From Desulfuromonas sp. AOP6 (lineage in GTDB: Bacteria > Desulfobacterota > Desulfuromonadia > Desulfuromonadales > SZUA-540), in contig NZ_AP022810.1 of NCBI RefSeq assembly GCF_009731355.2, forward strand, positions 2,570,001 to 2,634,000: a DNA stretch of 64,000 nt. The letters are read 5' to 3'. A model generated the notes under the pieces. That model was not told where the DNA came from, made no database searches, and saw only the letters and a program-made list of their open reading frames with translations. Shown here piece by piece: positions 46,443-55,706 of the stretch. Made by a program: the position numbers and the translations under genes. How positions within the stretch are numbered: the first letter of the stretch is position 1; each line of letters begins with the position of its first letter.

Positions 46443-47798
46443 ATGGCAAAGGAGAGACTCCTGGTGATTGGCGGTGACGCCGCCGGCATGAGCGCCGCTT
46501 CGAAAGTGGCGCGCGAAAAGCCTGAAACCGAGATCGTCGTTTTTGAACGTTCCCCCCATACTTCCTACTCGGCCTGCGGCATGCCCTATTACATCGCCGG
46601 CATGGTGGAAGAGGTCGAGTCCCTGATCGCCCGCACTCCCGCCCAGTTCCACGACAAGTACAACATCGACGCCCGCGTGCATCACGATGTGCTTGAAATT
46701 GACCCGACCCAGGGTAAATTGCGGGTACTGAACCGCGAGAGCCGCACGGAAAGCTGGGAAAGCTATGATCAACTGCTCATCGCCACCGGCGCCGAACCCT
46801 TCTGCCCCGAGATGGCCAACGCCCACGCCCAGGGCATATTTGGCCTGTCCACCCTGCAAAGCGGTATCCGGGTACGGGAATTTCTCGACGAACACCACCC
46901 CAAACAGGCCGTGGTGGTCGGCGGTGGCTATATCGGGCTGGAGATGGCGGAAGCGTTGGTGCGCCGCGGCATGAGAGTTTCGCTGATTCAGATGGGAGAA
47001 CAGGTCATGGAAACTCTCGATCCCGATATGGGGGCGCTGGTCTCGGAGGCACTGCGGGAAATTGGCGTCACGCTTTACCTGAAAGAATCGCTGCAGGGTT
47101 TTGAGGCAAAAAACGGCCGCGTGACCGCTGTAATTACGGATCAGCGCACCCTGCCAGCCGACTGCGCCATTCTGGGCATGGGAACCAGACCTAACAGTAT
47201 TCTGGCGGCCGAGGCCGGCATATCCCTGGGGGTGAAGGGGTCCATCAAGGTGAATGCCCGCATGCAGACCGACATGGCGGGTATCTGGGCGGCGGGCGAT
47301 TGTGTGGAATCGATGAATCGGGTAAGCGGCAAACCCATGCACATTGCCCTGGGGACCGTGGCCAACAAACAGGGGGTGGTGGCCGGCACCAATATCGCCG
47401 GTGGCTATGCGACCTTTGCCGGCGTGCTGGGGACGGCGGTCAGCAAAATCTGCAAATATGAGGTGGCGCGCACAGGACTGCTGGAGAGGGAATTGCCAAA
47501 ACTGGGACTGGAAGCGGTTACCGCTACCATCCGCAGCCGCACCAGGGCCGGTTATTACCCCGGCGCCGGGCGCATCACGGTCAAACTGCTGGCAGAAAAA
47601 GGGAGTGGACGTCTATTGGGTGGACAGATTGTCGGATTGGAGGGCGCGGCCAAGCGTATCGACATCCTGGCCACGGCTCTCTATGCCGGCTTGCGGGTAC
47701 AGGATATCGTCGATCTCGACCTGAGCTACGCGCCGCCCTTCTCGCCGGTGTGGGACCCGGTACAGACGGCGGCCCGGCAGCTGTTATCGCAGGTGTAG
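46443..47798 (+). CDS. CoA-disulfide reductase / NADH oxidase-type flavoprotein
   Basis: 451 residues. N-terminal FAD fold (LVIGGDAAGMSAASKVAR), redox Cys45 in SYSACGMPYY, NAD fold with VVVGGGYIGLEMAEAL, second FAD motif IWAAGDCVE, and a C-terminal dimerisation domain. The single active cysteine places it in the CoADR/Nox/peroxide-reductase group, which reduce CoA-disulfide, polysulfide or peroxides with NAD(P)H. AAAGGA precedes the ATG. A rhodanese domain, present in some relatives, is missing. Confidence 0.92.
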   Translation: MAKERLLVIGGDAAGMSAASKVAREKPETEIVVFERSPHTSYSACGMPYYIAGMVEEVESLIARTPAQFHDKYNIDARVHHDVLEIDPTQGKLRVLNRESRTESWESYDQLLIATGAEPFCPEMANAHAQGIFGLSTLQSGIRVREFLDEHHPKQAVVVGGGYIGLEMAEALVRRGMRVSLIQMGEQVMETLDPDMGALVSEALREIGVTLYLKESLQGFEAKNGRVTAVITDQRTLPADCAILGMGTRPNSILAAEAGISLGVKGSIKVNARMQTDMAGIWAAGDCVESMNRVSGKPMHIALGTVANKQGVVAGTNIAGGYATFAGVLGTAVSKICKYEVARTGLLERELPKLGLEAVTATIRSRTRAGYYPGAGRITVKLLAEKGSGRLLGGQIVGLEGAAKRIDILATALYAGLRVQDIVDLDLSYAPPFSPVWDPVQTAARQLLSQV

Positions 47799-47814
47799 GA
47801 ACATAAAGGGCTCA

Positions 47815-47925
47815 TCACCACCAAGGCACTAAGACACCAAGAAATCCCTGAATCTCAGAGGGAGCCAGGCTAGGTTTTTTGCCCCGACACCAGACCTTCT
47901 TGGTGTCCTGGTGTCTTGGTGGTGA
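47815..47925. repeat. Dispersed inverted-repeat element, copy A
   Basis: Left arm TCACCACCAAGGCACTAAGA through 47844, right arm from 47897 to 47925 (ends CTTGGTGGTGA), complementary with few mismatches, about 52 bases between. It fills the gap between converging genes and may act as a terminator-like structure. Same family at 58656 and 60061. Confidence 0.88.
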
Positions 47926-47940
47926 AAAAGCTTTTTAAAA

Positions 47941-49308
47941 TTAAAGGAAGCCGAATTTCTTCATACGGTAACGAAAAGCGTCAATGCCCAGATGCAGCAG
48001 CTTGGCCGCCTTGGACTGATTTCCTTCCGACACTTCCAGGGCCTGGCGAATGAGCTCGCGCTCGACTTCTTCGATATCCACCCCTTCCGGCGGAATGCGG
48101 AAACTCAGGGGGCCGCTGCCAGTAGTGGCTTTGGCCACGATCTCCTGGGGGAGATGTTCGAGCAGCAAGGTCTCATCATTTTCGAGAATAATCGCCCGCT
48201 CGAGGACGTTCTTGAGTTCACGGATATTGCCGGGCCAGCCGTATTCAAGCAGAAACTTCTCGGCCATTTTGGAAATCCCCTTGACGCTCTTGCCGAACTC
48301 ACGATTGAAGTGAGAGACGAAGTGCTCTGTCAGCGGGAGGATATCATCCTTGCGCTCGCGCAGGGCAGGCAGATAGATGGGGATAACCTGGATGCGGTAA
48401 TAGAGGTCGTTGCGAAAGCTTCCATCCTCGATGCCCTTGAGCAGATCCTTGTTGGTGGCCGAAATAATGCGGACGTCGACACGGATATCCTTGGTGCCGC
48501 CTACCCGGCGGAAGGAGCGCTCTTCGAGGACACGCAAGAGCTTGGCCTGCATCCCCGGCTCCATATCACCGATCTCGTCGAGAAAGATCGTGCCGCCGTC
48601 GGCCAGCTCAAAAAGGCCTTTTTTAAGCATTTTGGCATCGGTAAAGGCGCCTTTCTCGTGCCCCATCAACTCACTTTCCAGCAGGGTCTCGGGTACAGCG
48701 GCGCAGTTGATAGCCATGAAAGGCTTTTCGGCGCGGGCGCTCTCATAGTGAATGGCCTTGGCGATGAGCTCCTTCCCCGTGCCGCTTTCACCCTGAATAA
48801 GGACGGTGCTGGCATCACTGCGGGCGATCTTTTCGACCATCGCCAGCACGTTCTTCATGTGGCGGCTGTTGCCGATAATTTGGTTAATACCGAACTTGTG
48901 GGAGTGGACGGTACGCAGGTTGGCGACTTCTTTTTTGAGATCGCCGGTCTCGAGAGCCTTATTGATGACGATGGCCAGCTCATCGAGGTTGAAGGGTTTG
49001 TTGACATAGTCGAAGGCCCCCATGCGCATGGCCTGCACAGCCGTTTCAAGCACCCCCAGAGCCGTCACCATGATGACGATAATCTCGTCATCAATATCCT
49101 TGACCTTCTGCAACACGTCCAGACCGTTGATACCGGGCAGCTGGATGTCGAGGAGGATGAGATCGGGAGCGTCTTCCTGCACGGCCTTGATGGCCTCTTC
49201 GCCGGAGGCTGCCGTCCCCACGTCATACCCCTGCTTGCGCAGGTTCTGCTCAAGGGACCAGCGGATAAGATGTTCGTCGTCAACAACCAGAATCTTATAC
49301 TTGCGCAC
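47941..49308 (-). CDS. NtrC-family sigma-54-dependent response regulator
   Basis: 455 residues. Receiver domain (1-120) with D54 as phospho-acceptor and the DD pair at 10-11; AAA+ domain with Walker A GESGTGKE (173-180) and Walker B IFLDEI (241-246); Fis-type helix-turn-helix at the end (NQSKAAKLLHLGIDAFRYRM). The sigma-54 contact loop reads GAFTDA (220-225) instead of GAFTGA. GTG start at 49308 with AAGGAG upstream. The start overlaps the histidine kinase gene by 14 bases, making a cognate two-component pair. Confidence 0.95.
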   Translation of the reverse strand: MRKYKILVVDDEHLIRWSLEQNLRKQGYDVGTAASGEEAIKAVQEDAPDLILLDIQLPGINGLDVLQKVKDIDDEIIVIMVTALGVLETAVQAMRMGAFDYVNKPFNLDELAIVINKALETGDLKKEVANLRTVHSHKFGINQIIGNSRHMKNVLAMVEKIARSDASTVLIQGESGTGKELIAKAIHYESARAEKPFMAINCAAVPETLLESELMGHEKGAFTDAKMLKKGLFELADGGTIFLDEIGDMEPGMQAKLLRVLEERSFRRVGGTKDIRVDVRIISATNKDLLKGIEDGSFRNDLYYRIQVIPIYLPALRERKDDILPLTEHFVSHFNREFGKSVKGISKMAEKFLLEYGWPGNIRELKNVLERAIILENDETLLLEHLPQEIVAKATTGSGPLSFRIPPEGVDIEEVERELIRQALEVSEGNQSKAAKLLHLGIDAFRYRMKKFGFL

Positions 49309-50803
49309 TTTCGACTCCTTCCAATCCTAATGCCTGCCCCGCTGTAACAGGCAATTCAATCGTAAATGTCGTCCCTTCACCCAGGCGGCTTTCCACACTG
49401 ATCGTCCCCTGATGCTGTTCAAGCAGCTGCTTGCAGATGGGCAACCCCAACCCGGTGCCCTGGGTTTTGGTGGTATAAAAAGGGACAAAGATCTTGTCGA
49501 GTTCTTCCTGGGGAATCCCTTTGCCCGTATCGGAAATTTTCAATTGTACGACGGGCTGACCGTGTCTTTCCACCAGCGTCGTACCCAGCATGAGAGACCC
49601 GCCGGCCTGCATGGCCTGTATGGCATTGATACTGATGTTGAGCACCACCTGCTGGATCTGTTTCTCATCGGCCCACACCGGCGGCAAATCCCGGGTCAGG
49701 TCTTTGCGGCGGTGGATATTGCGGGCTTCGGGGTGCTGGGAAACGAAAAAGAGCGTCTTTTTCACCAGGTCGTTGAGATCGACATAGGAAAACTCCGGCT
49801 TGCCCGGCCGGCCGAATACCAGCAGATCGGTAGCCGTTTTGTCGAGACGGCGAAGCTGTTCAAGAATCTGCTGAAAAATGTCGCGACGTGGGTCATCCTC
49901 GGGAAAATCATCGGCCATGACCGAAATGGCGCTGCTGATACCCGCCAGGGGATTTTTCACTTCGTGGGCAACCCCTGTGGCCATCTCTCCCAACGAGGCC
50001 AGGCGATCCGCCCGTTCCATCTGTTGAAAATGATAACTTTCGAGCTGCTTTCGCGCCTGCTGCAGATTCTCCACCATGGAGTTGAAACTGCTGCTGACCC
50101 GCGCTATCTCGTCATTGCCTTCGGGGAGCAAGCGGACGCTTAGATCTCCGTTTTCCACCTGGGCCATCTTACTCTGCAGCGTCAGGATGGGCCGCTTGAC
50201 GAAACGAATGAGGATGACGGCGCTTCCCAAGGAGAGGAGCACCAGGATAACGCCGGTGGTGGCGGCAAAAAACTCGGTGGACTCCTTCAGACGATCCATC
50301 GAGGGTGACAGGGAAAAGTTAAGGCTTAACAAGCCGATAATCTCGTCCTGCCGTTGCGCATGACAGCGATAGCAAACCTGCTGCGATCGGATAGGTCGCA
50401 CCATGCCGAGAACCTCTTCGCCATCCACCTCGAAAATGGCTTCGACGTCTTGATTGCGGTAAAGTTCAAGCTCCCTCGGATTGACGCGTTGACCGATCTC
50501 TTCGGGCTGAGCGGACTTGATAATCGTGCCATCGGGCTCAAAAATGCGGACATGAACAATGCGGCTGCCGCGGCCGACATTTTCCAGGGTCGCCTGCACG
50601 TCATCGCTGTTGCCAACGCGCATGGCGTTGAAAATGGCGTTTTCGATGGTCGTCAGCAGAAGCTCGGCACTCTCTTCGGCGGACGCCTGCATGTCCTGAT
50701 GATCGCGCTGTATGTGCACCAGGGAAAAAGCGGCTACCCCGATGGACAACAACAGGATATTGAGCAGAATAACGCGACTGATAAGACTTTTGAACAAGGG
50801 CAA
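49295..50803 (-). CDS. Sensor histidine kinase with a periplasmic c-type heme motif
   Basis: 502 residues. TM1 about 9-29, periplasmic sensor 30-182, TM2 about 183-201, HAMP, then HisKA with phospho-His280 (GVAHEVKNPLAG) and HATPase (NISINAIQAM, GTGLGLPIC). The sensor ends with CYRCH (144-148), a covalent c-heme attachment motif placed on the periplasmic side where heme is attached. It may sense redox state or a gas ligand. The start is TTG (50803, or 50797 with better spacing to AGGGGGA). The partner is the overlapping NtrC-type regulator. Confidence 0.92.
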   Translation of the reverse strand: MPLFKSLISRVILLNILLLSIGVAAFSLVHIQRDHQDMQASAEESAELLLTTIENAIFNAMRVGNSDDVQATLENVGRGSRIVHVRIFEPDGTIIKSAQPEEIGQRVNPRELELYRNQDVEAIFEVDGEEVLGMVRPIRSQQVCYRCHAQRQDEIIGLLSLNFSLSPSMDRLKESTEFFAATTGVILVLLSLGSAVILIRFVKRPILTLQSKMAQVENGDLSVRLLPEGNDEIARVSSSFNSMVENLQQARKQLESYHFQQMERADRLASLGEMATGVAHEVKNPLAGISSAISVMADDFPEDDPRRDIFQQILEQLRRLDKTATDLLVFGRPGKPEFSYVDLNDLVKKTLFFVSQHPEARNIHRRKDLTRDLPPVWADEKQIQQVVLNISINAIQAMQAGGSLMLGTTLVERHGQPVVQLKISDTGKGIPQEELDKIFVPFYTTKTQGTGLGLPICKQLLEQHQGTISVESRLGEGTTFTIELPVTAGQALGLEGVESAQV

Positions 50804-50847
50804 GTCCCCCTGACTGACCAGAAAGGTACGGGATACGACGGATCCGA

Positions 50848-51789
50848 TCAGGCCTTTTTCTGCAGAACCCGCTGTGCGGCTTCGACCAGATGGGCGGGTG
50901 TCAGTCCATAATGGGCCAGCAGCTCTTCCGCCGTGCCCGACTGACCGAAAACATCGCGGAGTCCGACTCGCTCAACAGGAACGGGGTGGCTTTCACAGAG
51001 GGCTTCGCAGACGGCGCCAGCCAGTCCGCCGATTACCGAATGTTCTTCTGCCGTCACCACCGCCCCTGTCTCACGGGCGGCCTTGATGACGAGATCAGTG
51101 TCCAAGGGTTTGATGCTGCCCAGGTGCAGCACTCGCGCCTGCACTCCGCCTTCGGCGAGGATGGCGGCCGCCTCCAGGGCCTGCGCCGTCATCAAGCCTG
51201 TCGTAATGAAGGTCAGGTCGGTGCCATCACGCAGGACATGCCCCTTGCCAATGGTAAAATCACAGCCGTTTTCGAAAACGACAGGCACCTTGGAGCGGCC
51301 CAGGCGCACGTAGACGGGCCCGTCGTATTTGGCGACCGCCCGGATGGCAGCTTCGGTTTCGGGGCCGTCGGCGGGGCAAAGCACGGTCATGTGAGGCAGG
51401 GCCCGCATGATGGCCAGGTCTTCCACCGACTGGTGCGAGCCGCCGTCTTCACCAACGGTGATACCGCCATGAGTGGCGACGATCTTGACGTTGAGTTTGG
51501 CGTAGGCCACGGACTGGCGGATCTGCTCGAAGGCACGGCCGGCAGCAAAAACGGCAAAAGTGGAGGCAAAGGGAATCATGCCTCCCGCCGCCAGACCAGC
51601 AGCCATACCGACCATGTTCGCCTCGGCGATGCCGGCATTGAAAAAACGCTCTGGAAATTCTTTGGCGAATTGGGCGGTCTTGGTCGACCCGGACAGGTCG
51701 GCGTCCAGGGCCACAATACGGGTATTCTCACGGCCGAGTTCGACCAGGGTCTTGCCATAGGCATCTCTAGTTGCGATCATCTCGCTCAC
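50848..51789 (-). CDS. Transketolase, C-terminal subunit
   Basis: 313 residues: pyrimidine-binding domain (MVGMAAGLAAGGMIPFASTF, HGGITVGEDGGSHQS) and C-terminal domain. Split transketolases are encoded as two genes in many anaerobes and archaea; the N-terminal half is 43 bases upstream. Non-oxidative pentose phosphate pathway, cytoplasm. GTG start with GAGGA upstream. Confidence 0.94.
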   Translation of the reverse strand: MSEMIATRDAYGKTLVELGRENTRIVALDADLSGSTKTAQFAKEFPERFFNAGIAEANMVGMAAGLAAGGMIPFASTFAVFAAGRAFEQIRQSVAYAKLNVKIVATHGGITVGEDGGSHQSVEDLAIMRALPHMTVLCPADGPETEAAIRAVAKYDGPVYVRLGRSKVPVVFENGCDFTIGKGHVLRDGTDLTFITTGLMTAQALEAAAILAEGGVQARVLHLGSIKPLDTDLVIKAARETGAVVTAEEHSVIGGLAGAVCEALCESHPVPVERVGLRDVFGQSGTAEELLAHYGLTPAHLVEAAQRVLQKKA

Positions 51790-51832
51790 GGTATCCTCAT
51801 CATTCGGTTTGTATTCTTAAAAAGTTGGCGAA

Positions 51833-52651
51833 CTACAGCTGCTTGAGCGCCTCGGCCAGTTCGGTGTCGCTGGGCGGCACGCCATGATAGCTGGCCTTGT
51901 GCTCGAAGAAGGAAACGCCCTTGCCCTTTACCGTGCGGGCAATAATCATGGTGGGGCGATCCTTGGTCTTTTCGGCGTCGGCCAGCGCCAGGCAGATGGC
52001 GCGGACATCGTGCCCGTCTACCTCGAGTACGTGCCAGTTGAAAGCGAGAAACTTGGGTCCCAACGGCCCGACATTCATGACCTTGGCCACCTCACCGTCG
52101 ATCTGCAGACCGTTCTGGTCCACGAAAACACAGAGATTGTCCAACTTATAATGTGCCGCGGCCATGGCGGCTTCCCATACCTGACCTTCCTGCACTTCGC
52201 CGTCACCCAGCAGGCAGTAGATGCGGCTGTCCGGCTTGCGAAGACGGGCCGCCAGGGCCAAACCGACGGCCTGGGAAAAGCCCTGGGCCAAAGAACCGGT
52301 ACAGACCTCGACCCCCGGCGTTTTATTCATGTCGGGATGTCCCTGCAGGTGGCTGCCCAGGCGGCGCAGCCCCTTGAGGTCGTCGCGGGAGAAATAACCG
52401 GCTTCGGCCAGACAGGCGTACAAGGCCGGGGCGGCATGGCCCTTGGAGAGCACAAAGCGGTCGCGATCCTCCCAGGTAGGGTTACTGGGATCATGGCGCA
52501 TCTTGTGGAAAAAAAGAACCGTCAGCACATCGATGGCGGAAAGACTGCCACCCGTATGGCCGGATTTAGCCGAGTTCAGCATCTTGAGAATTTCAACACG
52601 GAGATCGCGGGCGGTTCGCTCCAACTCCTGGACGGTCTGGTCGGTCAACAT
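51833..52651 (-). CDS. Transketolase, N-terminal (ThDP-binding) subunit
   Basis: 272 residues. Thiamine-diphosphate motif GDGEVQEGQVWEAAMAAAHY with the NG end (VFVDQNGLQIDG), and SGHTGGSLS, LSKGHAAPALYA near the substrate site. Start 52651 is chosen because homologues begin near MLTDQTVQELERTA; the GGGAG is 11 bases away. It completes the two-gene transketolase. Confidence 0.94.
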   Translation of the reverse strand: MLTDQTVQELERTARDLRVEILKMLNSAKSGHTGGSLSAIDVLTVLFFHKMRHDPSNPTWEDRDRFVLSKGHAAPALYACLAEAGYFSRDDLKGLRRLGSHLQGHPDMNKTPGVEVCTGSLAQGFSQAVGLALAARLRKPDSRIYCLLGDGEVQEGQVWEAAMAAAHYKLDNLCVFVDQNGLQIDGEVAKVMNVGPLGPKFLAFNWHVLEVDGHDVRAICLALADAEKTKDRPTMIIARTVKGKGVSFFEHKASYHGVPPSDTELAEALKQL

Positions 52652-52703
52652 CAGGCGGGTGCTCCCTTTCACAAACGTGCCCACACGGCGGCGGGCAGAT
52701 GGA

Positions 52704-53192
52704 TTAGCGGGTTTTCTTGTCGTCACCGACAAGGTAGGAAAAGATGAGATCATCGAGGCTTTCCGCCGGCACAGCGGAAGAAGGCGCGCTTTGAGAAGGC
52801 GCCGAAGAAGCGGGTGTTTTTTCCTCGGCTGAAATCGGCGCTGTCTTTTGGGGTTCTTTCAGACCCGGAGCGGCGGCAGGAGGCATCGGCTCAGCTTTGC
52901 TCTGGGAGCCGGGGGAGGCTTCAGCCTTCGCGCCGAAGAGAACGGCATCGAGCTCCCCGTCTTTAAGGCGACGTATCATCTCCCGGTGCTGCGTTTTCAT
53001 GCGGCCTTCAACGACGGTTTCCAGGTGACTTGTGCCAAGGATGTCGGCATAGGAGGTTTTCTTCGACGCCAGAATGGTCCCCCCCCTGTAGAGCAGGGTG
53101 ACGATATGGGGATTCTTCAGCCCACCATCTTCGGTCTGGATATGGTAAACCTCGTTTTTATACCGAAAATTATGATTAAAGCCAACAACCAT
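52704..53192 (-). CDS. Conserved-looking hypothetical protein
   Basis: 162 residues. An ordered N-terminal half (MVVGFNHNFRYKNEVYHIQT, ILASKKTSYADIL) is followed by a Pro/Ala/Ser-rich tail and a short C-terminal helix (SLDDLIFSYLVGDDKK). No signal peptide or membrane segment. GAGAGGGG precedes the ATG. No family or function recognised; it sits between metH and the transketolase genes. Confidence 0.75.
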   Translation of the reverse strand: MVVGFNHNFRYKNEVYHIQTEDGGLKNPHIVTLLYRGGTILASKKTSYADILGTSHLETVVEGRMKTQHREMIRRLKDGELDAVLFGAKAEASPGSQSKAEPMPPAAAPGLKEPQKTAPISAEEKTPASSAPSQSAPSSAVPAESLDDLIFSYLVGDDKKTR

Positions 53193-53294
53193 GTCGCCCC
53201 TCTCCGCACCTGGTAGTAATCATGGCGAAACTAGCATACTCCGCCAAATGGCGCAACAGGATTGATGTTATGCCGCCTTAACACCAAAAGACGG

Positions 53295-55706
53295 CTAGCT
53301 CTGACGGGCAGTGCTGAAAAGAGCCTTGACCTTGTCCACCGCTTCCAGAGCGTCGGCGGCATAGAGATCGGCACCTATGCTGTCGGCGTAATCCTGGCTG
53401 ACCACGGCGCCCCCGACCATGGTAAAAACCCGCACCCCGGCCTCACGCAACTGACGGATAGTCACGTCCATCTGGTTCAGGGTGGTGGTCATCAGCGCCG
53501 ACAGGCCGACGGCGTCGACCTCGTGACGGGTGGCCTCCTCGACGATGCGCGCTGCCGGTACATTCTTGCCAAGGTCGATAACCTCGAAGCCGTGATTTTC
53601 CAGCAGGGTGCAGACGATGTTTTTGCCAATGTCGTGAATGTCCCCTTCGACGGTGGCCATGAGGATACGACCAAGACTGCGGCTCTTTTGCCCTTTCATC
53701 TCTTTTTTGAGACGGCCGAAGGCGGTGTGCATCGTTTCGGCGGAAAGCATGACCTGGGGCAGAAAAATCTGGTTTTTGCCGAAACGACGGCCGACCTCCT
53801 CCAGGCCCGGCAACAGTCCTTCATTGCTGATGTCCAGGGGTTCCAAACCTTCAGCCAGCGCCACCTCGATCAGGGCGACAATGCCTTCCTGGTCGCCTTC
53901 GATAACGGCGGCAGCCAGACGCTGGCGGATATTCGGAGGAACGCCGTCGTTCTGCGGCGCGGCCAGAGGCGTAGTAACGCCGCCATACACATCGATATAG
54001 GCCTCGGCCCGCTGATCCCTCCCCAACAGAACCATAGCCGCCCGGTAGGCATCCATCATACGCTCTTCTTTGGGATTGACGATAGCGGCGGCCAGCCCCG
54101 CCTCCAGAGCCATGGCGAAAAAAGCGGCGGAAAGAACCGGTCGCGCCGGCAGTCCGAAGGAAATATTGCTGACCCCCAGCACCGTAGCCAGCCCGAGTTC
54201 CGACTTCACCAGGCGCAGCGCCCGGATGGTCTCCATGGCCCGCTTCTGCTCCGCCGATACCGTGAGCGTAAGGCAGTCGATGATGACATCCTCCTTAGGC
54301 AGGCCCAGGGCTTCGGCGGCGTGCAGGATTTTGCGCGCCACCTCCAGACGACCCGCGGCCGTTTCGGGAATACCCGTCTCATCCAGGGCCAGGCCGATGA
54401 CGGCGGCGCCATATTTACGGGCCAGCGGTAGTATTTTCATCAGGCTTTTTTCTTCGCCCGACACGGAATTGATGAGAACCTTGCCGTCGGCGGCCTTCAA
54501 ACCTTTTTCCAACGCCACGGGATCGGAAGAATCAAGAACCAGGGGAGCGCCCACCACCCCGCTGACCGCGTAGACCGCCCTTTCCAGGGCGGCCGGTTCA
54601 TCCACACCCGGGGCGCCGCAGTTGACGTCGAGCAGGGTGGCCCCCGCCGCGACCTGCTCTTGCGCCTCGCGACGGATGTAGGCGGTTTTGCCTTCGCGCA
54701 GTTCGGCCGTGTACTTCTTTTTTCCGGTAGGATTGATGCGCTCGCCGATCACGGCGCAGGGAGCGTCTCCCCCAATGGGCACGACGGTGCCGCGACTGGA
54801 AAGGTAGCCGCGACGCGGCGGCGCCTGCCAGGCCATGGAGCGCCCCTGCAGCGCCTGACGCATGGCGCGGATATGGGCAGGGGTGGTGCCGCAACAACCA
54901 CCGATAATACGGACCCCGATGGTCAGCAGGCGATCGTGATAGGCGGTCATTTCCTCGGGAGTACCGGGAAAAACCGTGACTCCGTTGCGCAATTCAGGGA
55001 GGCCGGCATTGGCCTGGGAGATCAGCGGCAGCGAGGTGACGGCGCGCATTTTCTCCAGCAGGGCGTAGATGCCATCGATACCCAGGCCGCAGTTCGATCC
55101 GATCACGTCGACACCGAGGGCGTCCAGGGTAACGGCCGCGGCTTCCGGCGGCGTACCCAGCACGCTGCGGCCACCATCATCAAAGGTCATCTGGGCGACA
55201 ATAGGCAGGGAGGAGAACTCGCGGGCGGCGATAACGGCGGCGCGGAGTTCGCGGATATCGAGAAAGGTCTCCATGGTGACGAGGTCAGCGCCCGCTTCGG
55301 CAAAAGCCCGCACCTGTTCGCCGAAAATTGCGACCATCTCATCGAAATCAGCATCCCCGACAGGAGCCAGAAAACGCCCGGTGGGTCCGATGGAGCCGGC
55401 CACGAAGCGATTGCTGCCGGCGGCCTGCCGCGCCAGCTCGACGGCGCGGGCATTGAGGTCATAGACCCGGTCCTGCAGACCATAGTGGCCCAGCTTGGCT
55501 GAGCTGCCGCCAAAGGTATTGGTGACGATGATATCGGCACCGGCTTCGACGTACTCCCGGTGAATGCCGACCACCACCTCGGGGGCGTCTTCATTCATGG
55601 CCTCGGGACAGCCGCCCGGGGCCAAGCCTCTCTCCTGCAGCATCGTCCCCATGGCCCCGTCAAGAATGAGGACCTGCCTTGCCAGCGCCTCGCGAAAATC
55701 GGCCAT
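53295..55706 (-). CDS. metH: Cobalamin-dependent methionine synthase lacking the reactivation domain
   Basis: 803 residues against about 1,230 in E. coli. Homocysteine-methyltransferase domain (1-290) with zinc ligands C206, C271, C272; pterin-binding domain (about 320-580); B12 cap and binding domain with DxHxxG (D689-H691-G694) to the end. The SAM-binding reactivation domain is absent, so a separate protein must re-reduce cob(II)alamin. GGGAGGA precedes the ATG, which overlaps the preceding stop (TGATG). Confidence 0.94.
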   Translation of the reverse strand: MADFREALARQVLILDGAMGTMLQERGLAPGGCPEAMNEDAPEVVVGIHREYVEAGADIIVTNTFGGSSAKLGHYGLQDRVYDLNARAVELARQAAGSNRFVAGSIGPTGRFLAPVGDADFDEMVAIFGEQVRAFAEAGADLVTMETFLDIRELRAAVIAAREFSSLPIVAQMTFDDGGRSVLGTPPEAAAVTLDALGVDVIGSNCGLGIDGIYALLEKMRAVTSLPLISQANAGLPELRNGVTVFPGTPEEMTAYHDRLLTIGVRIIGGCCGTTPAHIRAMRQALQGRSMAWQAPPRRGYLSSRGTVVPIGGDAPCAVIGERINPTGKKKYTAELREGKTAYIRREAQEQVAAGATLLDVNCGAPGVDEPAALERAVYAVSGVVGAPLVLDSSDPVALEKGLKAADGKVLINSVSGEEKSLMKILPLARKYGAAVIGLALDETGIPETAAGRLEVARKILHAAEALGLPKEDVIIDCLTLTVSAEQKRAMETIRALRLVKSELGLATVLGVSNISFGLPARPVLSAAFFAMALEAGLAAAIVNPKEERMMDAYRAAMVLLGRDQRAEAYIDVYGGVTTPLAAPQNDGVPPNIRQRLAAAVIEGDQEGIVALIEVALAEGLEPLDISNEGLLPGLEEVGRRFGKNQIFLPQVMLSAETMHTAFGRLKKEMKGQKSRSLGRILMATVEGDIHDIGKNIVCTLLENHGFEVIDLGKNVPAARIVEEATRHEVDAVGLSALMTTTLNQMDVTIRQLREAGVRVFTMVGGAVVSQDYADSIGADLYAADALEAVDKVKALFSTARQS

